The notes under the pieces: generated by a model
Database searches by the model: none
Seen by the model: the letters and a program-made list of their open reading frames with translations, nothing else
Told to the model about the DNA's origin: nothing
Translations under genes and position numbers: made by a program
Part shown: piece by piece, positions 27,040 through 36,121 of the stretch
How positions within the stretch are numbered: the first letter of the stretch is position 1
Layout: each line of letters begins with the position of its first letter
Assembly: GCF_009882945.1 (NCBI RefSeq)
Contig: NZ_WTUY01000002.1
Span: 761,320-825,319 of the forward strand
Reading direction: 5' to 3'
Source of the DNA: Alcanivorax sp. DP30
GTDB lineage: Bacteria > Pseudomonadota > Gammaproteobacteria > Pseudomonadales > Alcanivoracaceae
DNA length: 64,000 bases

Positions 27040-27940
27040 CATAGCCGAGGGAACGCAGGGCCCGCGCATCATCAGACCAGCCGGCCTTGATCTTCACCCA
27101 CAGATTGAGCATGACCCGGCGTTCAATCAATCGTTCGATATCTTCCCGAGCCTGGGTGCCAATCTGTTTGATCCGGTCGCCCTTGTCACCAATCAGGATC
27201 TTTTTCTGGCCACGTCGCTCTACCAGGATTGCGGCCGAAATATCAGTGACTCGCGGCCCGTCTTCCCACAGCTCCACTTCCACGCTGACCTGGTGGGGAA
27301 CTTCCTGGCCCAGCTGACGCACCACCTTCTCACGGATGATTTCTGCCACCATGAATCGCAGGCTACGATCCGTCAGCTGATCCTCGTCATACCAGAAATC
27401 CCCCTCCGGCAGACGCGCAACCAGGGCCTTCTCCAGTTCATCCAGGTTCTGCTCCTTCAGGGCAGACACAGGAACCACAGCATCAAAGGGGTAGCGGGCA
27501 GTCAAGCTCTCGATGTAAGGCAGCAATTCCGCCTTGTCTTCAAGGTTGTCTACCTTGTTGATGATCAGCAGCACCGGCACATCCGGTTTGCCAGGCAGCA
27601 GTGACAGCACATGCTCATCGCCAGGCGTCCATTTCAGGCCATCTACCATCATGCACACCACATCCACACCGCTTAGCGTGGAAACCGCCGCGTCATTCAT
27701 TGCACGGTTCAAAGCCCGGTCCTGTCCGGTATGGATACCTGGCGTGTCAGCAAACACGATCTGAAAGTTATCCCGGGTATGAATCCCATGGATACGATGA
27801 CGGGTCGTCTGGGGCTTGCGGGAGGTAATACTCACCTTTTGCCCGATCAGGTGGTTCATCAGTGTCGACTTGCCCACGTTGGGGCGGCCCACAATGGAAA
27901 CCATCCCACAACGGGTAGGCGTTTTGGTTTGATCAGTCAT
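27026..27940 (-). CDS. era: GTPase Era
   Basis: An essential ribosome-assembly GTPase of 304 residues that binds the 3' end of 16S rRNA. G1 is GRPNVGKST (about residues 17-25), G3 is DTPGIHTG, and G4 is NKVD. A KH domain follows at the C-terminus (KKILIGDKGDRIKQIGTQAR). The start overlaps the rnc stop by 8 nt. The order rnc-era-recO is conserved. Confidence 0.97.
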   Translation of the reverse strand: MTDQTKTPTRCGMVSIVGRPNVGKSTLMNHLIGQKVSITSRKPQTTRHRIHGIHTRDNFQIVFADTPGIHTGQDRALNRAMNDAAVSTLSGVDVVCMMVDGLKWTPGDEHVLSLLPGKPDVPVLLIINKVDNLEDKAELLPYIESLTARYPFDAVVPVSALKEQNLDELEKALVARLPEGDFWYDEDQLTDRSLRFMVAEIIREKVVRQLGQEVPHQVSVEVELWEDGPRVTDISAAILVERRGQKKILIGDKGDRIKQIGTQAREDIERLIERRVMLNLWVKIKAGWSDDARALRSLGYDEPH

Positions 27941-28619
27941 ACTGCTGCTCCAGCCAGGTCAACGCGTCTGCCGCCGCCTGCTGCTCTGCCTTACGGCGGC
28001 TGGCCCCCTGGGCCACGAAGGTTTGCTGCATCTGTTCCAGCTCACAGGTGACATCAAAGGTCTGCTTTGGCGCCAACCCCTCCACCCGGGTCACCTGGTA
28101 GGTCGGCAGTTCAAATTTGCGAGCCTGCAACCATTCCTGCAAACGGGTCTTGGCATCTTTCTGTGCATTCTGCGGATTGGTGGCCTCAAGGCGCTCAGCA
28201 AACCAGTTCAGCACCATCTTGCGGCATGCCTCTTCACCGCCATCCAGCAGCGTGGCTCCGATGATCGCCTCCAGGGCATCAGCAAGAATGGAATCACGCC
28301 GATACCCCCCACTTTTCAATTCGCCTCCCCCGAGAAGGAGGTGCTCACCAAGGCCAAGCTCCCGCCCCACTTGTGCCAGTGTCTGGCCACGAACCAGCGA
28401 CGCCCGCATACGGGTAAGCTGCCCTTCTGCGGCATCCGGAAACTGTTCAAACAGGGCGACCGAAATTATCTGGCCAAGCTGGGCATCACCGAGGAACTCG
28501 AGCCGCTCATAGTTGCGGTGGCGGCTGACACTGCGGTGAGTCAGGGCCAGCGCCAGAAGCTCTTGATCTTTGAACTGATACCCCAGGCGGGGCATCAGGC
28601 GGTCCAGATTCTGGGTCAC
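27933..28619 (-). CDS. rnc: Ribonuclease III
   Basis: A double-strand-specific endoribonuclease of 228 residues that matures rRNA and processes mRNAs. The catalytic helix ERLEFLGDAQLGQ is at about residues 37-49. A C-terminal double-stranded RNA-binding domain covers about residues 155-225. The start is GTG (28619-28617), overlapping the TGA of the DUF4845 gene in a GTGA junction, so initiation is probably coupled. Confidence 0.96.
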   Translation of the reverse strand: MTQNLDRLMPRLGYQFKDQELLALALTHRSVSRHRNYERLEFLGDAQLGQIISVALFEQFPDAAEGQLTRMRASLVRGQTLAQVGRELGLGEHLLLGGGELKSGGYRRDSILADALEAIIGATLLDGGEEACRKMVLNWFAERLEATNPQNAQKDAKTRLQEWLQARKFELPTYQVTRVEGLAPKQTFDVTCELEQMQQTFVAQGASRRKAEQQAAADALTWLEQQYD

Positions 28620-28996
28620 TGGCGCACGTCTTTACTGAACTCTTTCTTGAAGGTCATGACGATGCTCACGTTATAGAACATGGGCTCACGAACTTCGTAG
28701 TCGATCTCGGCTTTGAGCAGTGCCCCTTCCTTGTAAATTTCCACATCATCTGACGTAATCACTTTAACCTGATTAAGCATGAAGCGTTTGCGAATCCCTT
28801 CCCTGACTTCACCCGGGGACATCATCGCCGCCCTGCTGTCCTGCAGCGTGGTGCGGATAGTAGTGGCAACGGTGTTGTATTCCATATAAGCCGGCACCAT
28901 CCGAAATGCGGCAGTTCCAAGAATCACCACAACGATCAGGATCACCATCCAGCTGATCAGGGAAAGTCCACGTTGCCGAGAGGGCATTGTCATCAT
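28616..28996 (-). CDS. DUF4845 single-pass membrane protein
   Basis: A 126-residue protein with a pilin-like N-terminus (RQRGLSLISWMVILIVVVIL) forming one transmembrane helix at about residues 15-35 and a small C-terminal domain. DUF4845 proteins sit between lepB and rnc in Pseudomonas and relatives. Function is unknown; co-transcription with signal peptidase suggests an envelope role (inference). One nt separates the lepB stop from its start. Confidence 0.85.
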   Translation of the reverse strand: MMTMPSRQRGLSLISWMVILIVVVILGTAAFRMVPAYMEYNTVATTIRTTLQDSRAAMMSPGEVREGIRKRFMLNQVKVITSDDVEIYKEGALLKAEIDYEVREPMFYNVSIVMTFKKEFSKDVRQ

Positions 28997-28997
28997 T

Positions 28998-29789
28998 TTA
29001 ATTCGCCTCCACCTTGTCTATGGCGCCATTTCGGGAAAAGCTGGGCAGTGACAAAACCGGCTTCCAGTGCATCCAGATCAGGAAGGCTTCACCCATCACC
29101 AGCCCTTCCGGCACTATACCCCAAACCCGGCTATCGTTGCTGTTGTCGCGGTTATCACCCATCACGAAGTAAGCCTTTTCCGGCACGGTCCACTCGCCAT
29201 CAATGCTCATATTGGAGACTTTCTTTCCAGTGAACGGATTGACCTTGCCTTCCTGCCAGATGAAGTGATCTACCCCTCCGAGGGTTTCAATATACTCAGA
29301 TTGCCAGTAACGGCCATTATCCACTTCACGAACCACATTACGGGATACCAGCTCATCGTTGATGAACAAACGGTTATCACGAATCCTGATTTTATCCCCA
29401 GGCAGGCCAACGACCCGCTTGATGAAATTCTGGTTCCGGTTCTCAGGGAACTTGAACACCATGACATCGCCACGCTCCGGCTCGCCGGTTTCAATGATCT
29501 TGGTATTGGTTACCGGCAGGCGCAGCCCATAGGCAAATTTGTTGACCAGTATAAAGTCGTTTACCTGCAGCGTTGGCAGCATGGAACCTGACGGAATAGT
29601 GAAAGGTTCTACAATAAACGAGCGAATCACCAGCACCACAAAGAAAACCGAAATCAGGGAGTTGGAGGTTTCAACGGCACTGCCAACCGCGCCCCCTTTC
29701 TGCTTCAGCTTGAGTGCCCGGTCCACACACCACACCACCACCGTAATCAGCAGCGCAAGGGACAGCCAGAAGCCAATATCAATATCCAT
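28998..29789 (-). CDS. lepB: Signal peptidase I
   Basis: It removes signal peptides from secreted proteins at the outer face of the inner membrane. It has 263 residues with two N-terminal membrane segments. The Ser catalytic block is EPFTIPSGSMLPTLQV near residues 61-76, the Lys block is NFIKRVVGLPGDKI, and a late GDNRDNSNDSR box is typical. The ATG overlaps the lepA stop in TAATG. Confidence 0.97.
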   Translation of the reverse strand: MDIDIGFWLSLALLITVVVWCVDRALKLKQKGGAVGSAVETSNSLISVFFVVLVIRSFIVEPFTIPSGSMLPTLQVNDFILVNKFAYGLRLPVTNTKIIETGEPERGDVMVFKFPENRNQNFIKRVVGLPGDKIRIRDNRLFINDELVSRNVVREVDNGRYWQSEYIETLGGVDHFIWQEGKVNPFTGKKVSNMSIDGEWTVPEKAYFVMGDNRDNSNDSRVWGIVPEGLVMGEAFLIWMHWKPVLSLPSFSRNGAIDKVEAN

Positions 29790-31588
29790 TAATCATCCAC
29801 CTTGAGCACAGCCAGGAAGGCTTCCTGTGGTATCTCCACATTACCGACCTGCTTCATCCGCTTTTTACCTTCTTTCTGCTTCTGGAGCAGTTTCTTCTTA
29901 CGGGAAACATCACCGCCGTAACATTTTGCGGTCACGTTCTTGCGCAGCGCCTTCACGGTCTGGCGGGCAATAATCTTGCTGCCAATGGCGGCCTGGATCG
30001 CCACATCGAACATCTGTCGCGGCACCAGCTCTTTCATCTTTTCGCACAGGGCACGGCCGCGATAGGCAGATTGATCCAGATGACAGATCATGGCCAGGGC
30101 ATCCACCTTGTCACCATTGATCAACACATCCACACGCACCAGCTTGGTGGCTTCGAAACGCTCAAAAGCGTAGTCCATGGACGCAAAGCCCCGGCTTACC
30201 GACTTGATGCGATCGAAGAAGTCGAGCACCACTTCGGCCATGGGAATGTCATAGGTCAACGCGACCTGCTTGCCCAGATACTGCATATTGATCTGGGCAC
30301 CGCGGCGCTCAACACAGAGGGTGATCACATTGCCCACATATTCCTGGGGTACCAGGATATTCACCCGGGCAATGGGCTCGCGGAATTCCTCGATCTTGTT
30401 GCCTTCCGGCAGTTTGGACGGATTGTCCACGTGAATCGTCTCACCGTCAGACAGCAGAAGTTCATACACTACCGTCGGAGCCGTGGTGATCAGATCCAGA
30501 TCGTATTCTCGCTCCAGACGCTCCTGGATAATTTCCATGTGCAACATGCCCAGGAAACCGACGCGGAAACCAAAGCCCAGAGCATCAGAGGTCTCTGGTT
30601 CGAAGAACAGGGAGGCATCATTGAGGGTCAGTTTGGCAAGCGCATCGCGGAAATCTTCATAGTCATCCGCACTCACCGGAAACATGCCCGCATAAACCTG
30701 TGGCTTGACCTTTTTGAACCCGGGCAGAGCCTCTACATTCGGGGTCTTGGACAGCGTCAGTGTGTCCCCCACCGGGGCACCATGAATGTCCTTGATGCTG
30801 CCACTCACCCAGCCCACTTCCCCGGCTTCAAGGTGCTTTGTCTCGGTGCGCTTGGGGGTAAAGATACCCAGCTGATCGACCACATGGGTCTGCCCGGTGG
30901 ATTTAACCAGGATCTTGTCCCCTTTCTTGAGAACGCCTTCCTTCACACGGACCAGAGAGATAACGCCAAGGTAATTATCGAACCAGGAGTCGATGATCAA
31001 CGCCTGCAGGTCCGTATCACGGCGCCCTTCCGGGGCGGGGATTCGTTCCACCAGCTGTTCCAGCAACTCATCGATGCCGACACCGGTCTTGGCAGACACG
31101 CGGCAGGCATCGTGGGCATCCAGACCGATAATTTCCTCGATCTCGTTGATCACCATATCTGGCTCGGCCTGGGGCAGATCGATCTTGTTCAGCACCGGCA
31201 GCACTTCCAGATCCTGCTCGATGGCGGTATAGCAATTGGCCACCGACTGGGCTTCCACACCCTGAGCCGCATCAACGACCAGCAAGGCCCCTTCACAGGC
31301 TGAGAGGGAGCGGGATACCTCGTAAGAGAAATCCACATGGCCGGGGGTATCGATGAAATTCAGCTGGTAGGTCTCACCATCACGGGCCTTGTAATAGAGC
31401 GTCACGCTCTGTGCCTTGATGGTAATGCCACGCTCCCGCTCCAATTCCATGGAATCCAGCACCTGCTCCTTGAGCTCACGCTCGGAGAGTCCGCCACAGA
31501 CCTGAATAAAACGGTCTGCCAGAGTGGATTTGCCATGATCGATATGAGCGATGATGGAGAAGTTGCGAATATTCGAGATGTCAGTCAT
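29789..31588 (-). CDS. lepA: Elongation factor 4 (LepA)
   Basis: A ribosome-associated GTPase, 599 residues, involved in translation under stress and in initiation or ribosome biogenesis. G1 is AHIDHGKST near residues 12-20, G3 is DTPGHVDF, and G4 is NKID. The C-terminal LepA domain ends [13 protein letters not shown]. The start [15 protein letters not shown] is conserved, so the 5-codon extension is not used. It is the first gene after mucD in the stress cluster. Confidence 0.97.
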   Translation of the reverse strand: MTDISNIRNFSIIAHIDHGKSTLADRFIQVCGGLSERELKEQVLDSMELERERGITIKAQSVTLYYKARDGETYQLNFIDTPGHVDFSYEVSRSLSACEGALLVVDAAQGVEAQSVANCYTAIEQDLEVLPVLNKIDLPQAEPDMVINEIEEIIGLDAHDACRVSAKTGVGIDELLEQLVERIPAPEGRRDTDLQALIIDSWFDNYLGVISLVRVKEGVLKKGDKILVKSTGQTHVVDQLGIFTPKRTETKHLEAGEVGWVSGSIKDIHGAPVGDTLTLSKTPNVEALPGFKKVKPQVYAGMFPVSADDYEDFRDALAKLTLNDASLFFEPETSDALGFGFRVGFLGMLHMEIIQERLEREYDLDLITTAPTVVYELLLSDGETIHVDNPSKLPEGNKIEEFREPIARVNILVPQEYVGNVITLCVERRGAQINMQYLGKQVALTYDIPMAEVVLDFFDRIKSVSRGFASMDYAFERFEATKLVRVDVLINGDKVDALAMICHLDQSAYRGRALCEKMKELVPRQMFDVAIQAAIGSKIIARQTVKALRKNVTAKCYGGDVSRKKKLLQKQKEGKKRMKQVGNVEIPQEAFLAVLKVDD

Positions 31589-31620
31589 AGGGCCTGTAAG
31601 CAATCAGTCGCTGCCGCACC

Positions 31621-31640
31621 GGCCCTGACAGAACAGGGCC
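31621..31640. other. Hairpin upstream of lepA
   Basis: A perfect stem GGCCCTG-acagaa-CAGGGCC in the mucD-lepA gap without a T-run. It could be part of the lepA leader. No other feature is clear in 31641-31713. Confidence 0.35.
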
Positions 31641-31713
31641 TTACACCACCGAAGTACCAGTGGCACCAGAAATCAGAAAACGGCAAACAAGGGCCGCGAT
31701 TCTAGCGGATAAC

Positions 31714-31770
31714 AGGGGGCAGTTGCACGGTACAGCCATACTGCACCGTGAAATTCTGCCCCCAAACGCC
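31714..31770 (-). terminator. Imperfect terminator-like hairpin after mucD
   Basis: GGGGGCAG near 31765 pairs with the GCCCCC of the other arm, with an inner CACGGTGCAG/CTGTACCGTG stem. The T-tract (TGTTAT) is poor. It starts at the mucD stop. Confidence 0.4.
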
Positions 31771-33207
31771 CTATTTCAGCTTAAGAGCCAGGAAACGGGG
31801 GTTCCCATCCCTGTTGATCAGCGCGGCAACCGTGCCTGTTTCCGGCAAGCTGGCCACTGCCTCAGCAAAACGCTCAGGGCTTTCCATGGGAATATTGTTC
31901 AGCGTAACCAGCAGATCCCCGGTGACAATCCCGGCCTCCCTGGCGGGCCCTTCCTTCACATCGGTGACGACAACGCCGGCCTTCAGCCCAAACTTCGCCA
32001 GCTCCGCCTCGGAGGCCGTCCGCACCTGCAAGCCAAGGGCATCCGCACCCTCCTGACCCGGCTCAGCGCCGCCGCGCATGGCCAGCGCGGGATCATCCGG
32101 CAACAGACCGATAGTCACGGTCAGGCTCTCTTCCTCACCGTCACGAATCACTGTCAGATCGGCATCCTCACCCGGTTTCACCAGCCCCACCCAACGGGGC
32201 AACTCGGAAGAGCGGTAAATCGCCTCGCCGTTAAACCCGGTAATGATATCGCCCGGCTGCACCCCTGCCTCTTCGGCTGGGGACCCTTTCAGCACCTGCG
32301 ACACCAAGGCGCCACGAGGCTGATCCAGACCAAACGACTCAGCCAGATCACGGTCCACTTCCTGAATCAGCACACCCAGCCAGCCCCGGCTGACTTTGCC
32401 GTGTTCCTTGATCTGGGACACCACATCCATGGCCATATCAATGGGGATAGCAAAACTCACGCCCATATAGCCACCGGAGCGGCTAAAAATCTGGGAGTTG
32501 ATACCGACCACTTCACCGCTCAGGTTAAACAGGGGCCCCCCGCTGTTGCCGGGATTGATTGCCACATCCGTCTGAATGAACGGCACATAGCTGTCGCTGG
32601 GCAGACTCCGCCCCTTGGCACTGACAATACCGGCTGTCACGCTGCTGTCGAATCCAAACGGAGCACCAATCGCCAACACCCACTCACCCACTTTCAGGTT
32701 GGCCGAAGAACCGATATCCGCCACCGGCAGGTCTTCAGCCTCCACCTTCAGCAAGGCGATGTCACTCTGTTCGTCGGCACCGATCAGCTCAGCCTTCAGC
32801 TCACGTCGATCCTGCAGACGCACCATGATTTCGTCGGCTTCAGCCACCACATGATTGTTGGTCAGTACATAACCATCAGTGGAGATCAGAAAGCCGGATC
32901 CCAGAGAACGGGCTTCCCGTTCCTGCGGCACGGAAGGCATTCCCTCCCCGCCGAACTGCTCAAAGAACTTGCGGAAAAACTCCGGAACCTGCTCCAGCTG
33001 ATCACTAAGATCACCCTGCTCCTGATGGGTTACGGTGCTGATATTGACCACCGCCGGGCCTTCCTTCTCCACTAACAGGGTAAAGTCCGGCAGACCAGTA
33101 ACCAGTGGCGCGGGGCGTTCAGCATCGGAGGAGGAATCGGAGCAGCCAGCCAAAAAACTGATTACCACCATCAGCCAGAACACGGCCACAGGGCGCAATC
33201 TTCGCAT
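31771..33207 (-). CDS. mucD: DegP/MucD-type serine protease, predicted lipoprotein
   Basis: A periplasmic protease/chaperone of the HtrA family, 478 residues. Its signal ends ISFLAGC with Ser at +2, a lipobox predicting an outer-membrane lipoprotein; typical MucD has an ordinary signal peptide instead. The triad is visible in TNNHVVAEAD (His), QSDIALLKVE (Asp) and NPGNSGGPLF (Ser). Two PDZ domains follow. Standard AAGGAG precedes the ATG. In the AlgU system MucD removes misfolded envelope proteins and dampens signalling. Confidence 0.94.
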   Translation of the reverse strand: MRRLRPVAVFWLMVVISFLAGCSDSSSDAERPAPLVTGLPDFTLLVEKEGPAVVNISTVTHQEQGDLSDQLEQVPEFFRKFFEQFGGEGMPSVPQEREARSLGSGFLISTDGYVLTNNHVVAEADEIMVRLQDRRELKAELIGADEQSDIALLKVEAEDLPVADIGSSANLKVGEWVLAIGAPFGFDSSVTAGIVSAKGRSLPSDSYVPFIQTDVAINPGNSGGPLFNLSGEVVGINSQIFSRSGGYMGVSFAIPIDMAMDVVSQIKEHGKVSRGWLGVLIQEVDRDLAESFGLDQPRGALVSQVLKGSPAEEAGVQPGDIITGFNGEAIYRSSELPRWVGLVKPGEDADLTVIRDGEEESLTVTIGLLPDDPALAMRGGAEPGQEGADALGLQVRTASEAELAKFGLKAGVVVTDVKEGPAREAGIVTGDLLVTLNNIPMESPERFAEAVASLPETGTVAALINRDGNPRFLALKLK

Positions 33208-33217
33208 GGAGTTCTCC

Positions 33218-33697
33218 TTATTTTTTTACGGGTTGGACCTGAATCACCTGGCACTCATCATCCCCTGATGACACCAGAGCAGGTTGATATGCCTGATTAT
33301 GGCCACTTCGGCGACTCAAAACACGATTAATCACGAAGCCAGCCAACAAGCCACCCATGCCCAGCAGCGCCGAGGCATCAATGGCCGTAACAGGAAGAGA
33401 GGCACCGAGCAGCGCCCCCAGAAAAAGCAGTAGCAGTGGCAAACCGTAGACCCACAGCGCACCACGCATGAGGGCACCTTCCGGTAGCCCCAGAGTGACA
33501 GAATCACCGACCTGATATTGGGATGCGGCACTCACCGGCACCCGTAAGCGCGCCCGTTGACCGGATTGTTGCTGGTTGATGAGGTGATGCCCGCAGGCCG
33601 ATTTGGCCTTGCAGGCTCCGCAGGTTGAGGCACGGACTGTCTCTACCCAGACCGCATCCGGGGCCACAGCCACTACCACTCCCTGCTCGTATATCAT
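33218..33697 (-). CDS. rseC: RseC/MucC family protein
   Basis: A 159-residue inner-membrane protein linked to SoxR reduction and modulation of the sigma-E pathway. The N-terminal domain has the Cys-rich STCGACKAKSACGHHL (about residues 24-39). Two transmembrane helices follow at about residues 80-125. The start overlaps the mucB stop by 1 nt (TGATG). It corresponds to MucC of Pseudomonas. Confidence 0.9.
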   Translation of the reverse strand: MIYEQGVVVAVAPDAVWVETVRASTCGACKAKSACGHHLINQQQSGQRARLRVPVSAASQYQVGDSVTLGLPEGALMRGALWVYGLPLLLLFLGALLGASLPVTAIDASALLGMGGLLAGFVINRVLSRRSGHNQAYQPALVSSGDDECQVIQVQPVKK

Positions 33698-34662
33698 CAG
33701 TGGCGTGCGTCCCTGACGCTAACACCCTGGATGACACGCTCGGCGGTGGACTGGGGAACTTCGCCAACCAGCGTAATGAGGTACGCTCCGCTGGGCGCGG
33801 TCAGACGGCGGCTTACTGCCACCGTTGGCCCCACTCGGCTTACGCCTTCTTCCACGGCGCCCTCGCCCACGGTTTCAACAAATACCGTAAAGGCCGCCAG
33901 ACCGTCGGAATACCCTTGGGCAGCCACGGGCTTGCGTTTACCATCGCCACTGCGCCAATCCTGGTCCGCAGCCACAAACCCTGCAGGCAACCAGTCTGTT
34001 TCCACTCGCATGTGGCTGGCCTCGTGGCCCTGCCCCAGAGGCTGCAGCTTGCTCTCGCTCAGCGATGCAGGAATATCAAAATGCGCCAGGGATAGCCCCG
34101 GCGCCAGATCCAGGCTGACAAACTCAACCCGTTCCAGCGCCACGCCGCTGCCATCCACCACTTCAGACTTGAGCAGCAAACTGGATTCCTTGTCCATCCA
34201 CAGACGATAGCCATAACGGTGGGTGTCCAGCGGTGCTACACGTACCCGGGTCGCCTGACGACCGGCAACGCGCCCATCACCATCCACCAGAATGTTGTAC
34301 TGATCCGGCACATCATCAGCAAGACGCTGGGCAAGGGCCATCGGCCCCGCCTGCCCCTTTCGCATCCGGGTCAGACTACGATCCGGATGCACACAGATCA
34401 CCTCGTCTCCCCGGCGGAGCACTTCCACCAGACGACCATCAAGGTGAGTCAATCGCTGATATTCATGGCCATCGATCACCGCGTGGCTCACTTCCATGGT
34501 GCTCACTTCTGCACCGAACTGGTAAAGAAAGCGACCGCTGTATTCGAGGGATCTGTTGGCCTGGGACATGGCCTGGAGCTGGGCGTGCGCCGGCGATTCT
34601 TCCGCCGGCGCCATCAGAGGGGCAAGTAGGGACAGGGAAAAGGCTAGAGCACGCAACTTCAT
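33697..34662 (-). CDS. mucB: Sigma-E regulatory protein MucB/RseB
   Basis: A periplasmic sensor, 321 residues, that binds MucA and shields it from AlgW/DegS-type proteolysis until it senses mislocalised lipid or LPS. The signal peptide is cleaved near PLMAPAEE (about residue 20). The large LolA-like domain begins QANRSLEYSGRFLYQFG. A smaller C-terminal domain carries FTVFVETVGEGAVEEGVS. It lies three nt after the mucA stop. Confidence 0.94.
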   Translation of the reverse strand: MKLRALAFSLSLLAPLMAPAEESPAHAQLQAMSQANRSLEYSGRFLYQFGAEVSTMEVSHAVIDGHEYQRLTHLDGRLVEVLRRGDEVICVHPDRSLTRMRKGQAGPMALAQRLADDVPDQYNILVDGDGRVAGRQATRVRVAPLDTHRYGYRLWMDKESSLLLKSEVVDGSGVALERVEFVSLDLAPGLSLAHFDIPASLSESKLQPLGQGHEASHMRVETDWLPAGFVAADQDWRSGDGKRKPVAAQGYSDGLAAFTVFVETVGEGAVEEGVSRVGPTVAVSRRLTAPSGAYLITLVGEVPQSTAERVIQGVSVRDARH

Positions 34663-34665
34663 CCG

Positions 34666-35235
34666 TTATTTGGCTCCGCTACGGGCATCCATACTGACCA
34701 GGCGAGCAAAAGGCATCATGCCCTGGCCACTATTACGCGCGGCGAAATCGCTGTGTCGCAACAGCATTTCATTAACCCGCGGCGATGTCGTCACCGGCGT
34801 TGTCGCTGTAGCGCTGGTACCGAAGGACTGAGACACCAGCGATGCCTCGGCAAAAGGACGGTTCAAACGGGAGTCCTGGGCAGCCGCCAGCGCAGGCGTA
34901 ACATCACCGGCTCCACCGATATTGCCTTCCCAGGTCTGCCAGCCCACCACGGTAGCGGCAGCCACAGAAGCCGCCACTGCCAGACGAGCCATGCCTCCCA
35001 GCCAGGCCGGCCGTTTTGCCGGCGCACCTTCAGCAGATAGCGCCGCAGACAGGCTGGCATTGAAATCCACTGGCACCTTCATGGTGGAATGCCCCTGCAA
35101 CACATCCTGTGCGAGCTGCCAGCGAGACAATGTCTCCAGCTCCGACTCGTCGATATCACGCATCACACGACGGGTTTCCAGCTCGCTGGTTTCTCCGTCA
35201 AGGAAGGCAGATAGCGTTTCCAAATCCCTGTTCAT
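34666..35235 (-). CDS. mucA: Anti-sigma factor MucA/RseA
   Basis: A single-pass inner-membrane anti-sigma factor of 189 residues. The cytoplasmic N-terminus MNRDLETLSAFLDGETSELE is the conserved sigma-binding domain. A transmembrane helix is predicted at about residues 82-102 (LAVAASVAAATVVGW). The periplasmic tail is proline-poor and ends SMDARSGAK. The start is set by homology and by GGTGAG upstream, giving a 4-nt gap to algU; a longer in-frame reading is ignored. Confidence 0.94.
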   Translation of the reverse strand: MNRDLETLSAFLDGETSELETRRVMRDIDESELETLSRWQLAQDVLQGHSTMKVPVDFNASLSAALSAEGAPAKRPAWLGGMARLAVAASVAAATVVGWQTWEGNIGGAGDVTPALAAAQDSRLNRPFAEASLVSQSFGTSATATTPVTTSPRVNEMLLRHSDFAARNSGQGMMPFARLVSMDARSGAK

Positions 35236-35239
35236 ACTC

Positions 35240-35824
35240 TCACCCTTTATCGCCTCGCTGCGTGCCCAACAAGGGCCGAACAGCCGTATCAATCGCTTCC
35301 CGTGCCCGGAAGATGCGCGAACGCACCGTGCCAACCGGACAGTCCATCACTTCCGCAATGTCCTCATAGCTGAGACCTTCGAACTCCCGAAGGGTGACAG
35401 CCGTTTTCAGCTCCTGGGGCAGTGCCTCGATAGCCGAGTGAATCACTGCCTCCAGTTCTTCTGACAACACCAGAGACTCCGGGGTTCCAATTTCGTGCAG
35501 CATTTCTGCCCCCGCATATTGTTCAGCCTCCGCCGCATCAAGGTCTGACCGAGGTGGGCGCCGACCAGCGGCCACCAGGTGGTTCTTGGCGGTATTCACA
35601 GCGATGCGATAAAGCCAGGTGTAAAAGGCGCTATCCCCCCGAAAACGGGGTAGCGCACGCCAGGCCTTGATAAAGGCTTCCTGAGCCACATCCTGCACTT
35701 CGTCCGGGTCGCGTACATAACGGCTGATCAGCGCGAAAATTCTCTGCTGATACTTGCGCACCAGCACCTCAAAGGCACGCTGGTCGCCGGATTTGGCTTT
35801 CTTCACCAACTGTTCGTCTGACAC
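35240..35824 (-). CDS. algU: RNA polymerase sigma factor AlgU/RpoE
   Basis: The ECF sigma factor for envelope stress, 194 residues. Region 2 contains RDPDEVQDVAQEAFIKAWRA near residues 43-62 and region 4 contains LPQELKTAVTLREFEGLSYE. It directs transcription of its own operon (algU-mucA-mucB-rseC-mucD) and envelope-repair genes. A matching AlgU-type promoter sits about 165 nt upstream. Confidence 0.97.
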   Translation of the reverse strand: MSDEQLVKKAKSGDQRAFEVLVRKYQQRIFALISRYVRDPDEVQDVAQEAFIKAWRALPRFRGDSAFYTWLYRIAVNTAKNHLVAAGRRPPRSDLDAAEAEQYAGAEMLHEIGTPESLVLSEELEAVIHSAIEALPQELKTAVTLREFEGLSYEDIAEVMDCPVGTVRSRIFRAREAIDTAVRPLLGTQRGDKG

Positions 35825-35892
35825 CGATCCCCCGGATCTTTCGCGAAATGCGTGAGTATCTGCCTGGCCGGTTTCCCGACCCCATAACCCAC

Positions 35893-35898
35893 TATTGT
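35893..35898 (-). promoter_or_regulatory. algU: Possible housekeeping -10 (TACAAT) for algU
   Basis: On the - strand TACAAT lies 70 nt before the algU start. No convincing -35 box pairs with it; it may give the basal level beneath the AlgU-dependent promoter. Confidence 0.3.
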
Positions 35899-35987
35899 AG
35901 CAGTTGTTATCATTACGACCACATTTGAGGCTGTGGAGAGCCTTGATTTAGCAAGCTTTTCACAATACCCGCTCATTTCTGAATGTT

Positions 35988-36014
35988 TCCGACTCCCCAA
36001 GGGCTGATCAGTTC
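35988..36014 (-). promoter_or_regulatory. algU: AlgU/sigma-E-type promoter of algU
   Basis: On the - strand GAACTG (36014-36009), a 16-nt spacer, then TCGGA (35992-35988). The consensus is GAACTT-N16/17-TCTGA, so nine of eleven bases match with correct spacing. It predicts autoregulation and a leader of roughly 155 nt. Confidence 0.65.
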
Positions 36015-36121
36015 CAATAAACAGCAATTAAATACGCTCCGCCGACATTTCCATCATTTAGCCACCACCCGTTTCACCGCTATACTGGCGCCGATTCCAA
36101 GCCATCCACACAGGACCGCCC

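Noticed and set aside
30071..31303. Long open frame antisense to lepA
   Set aside because: A mirror of lepA codons; no recognisable domain.
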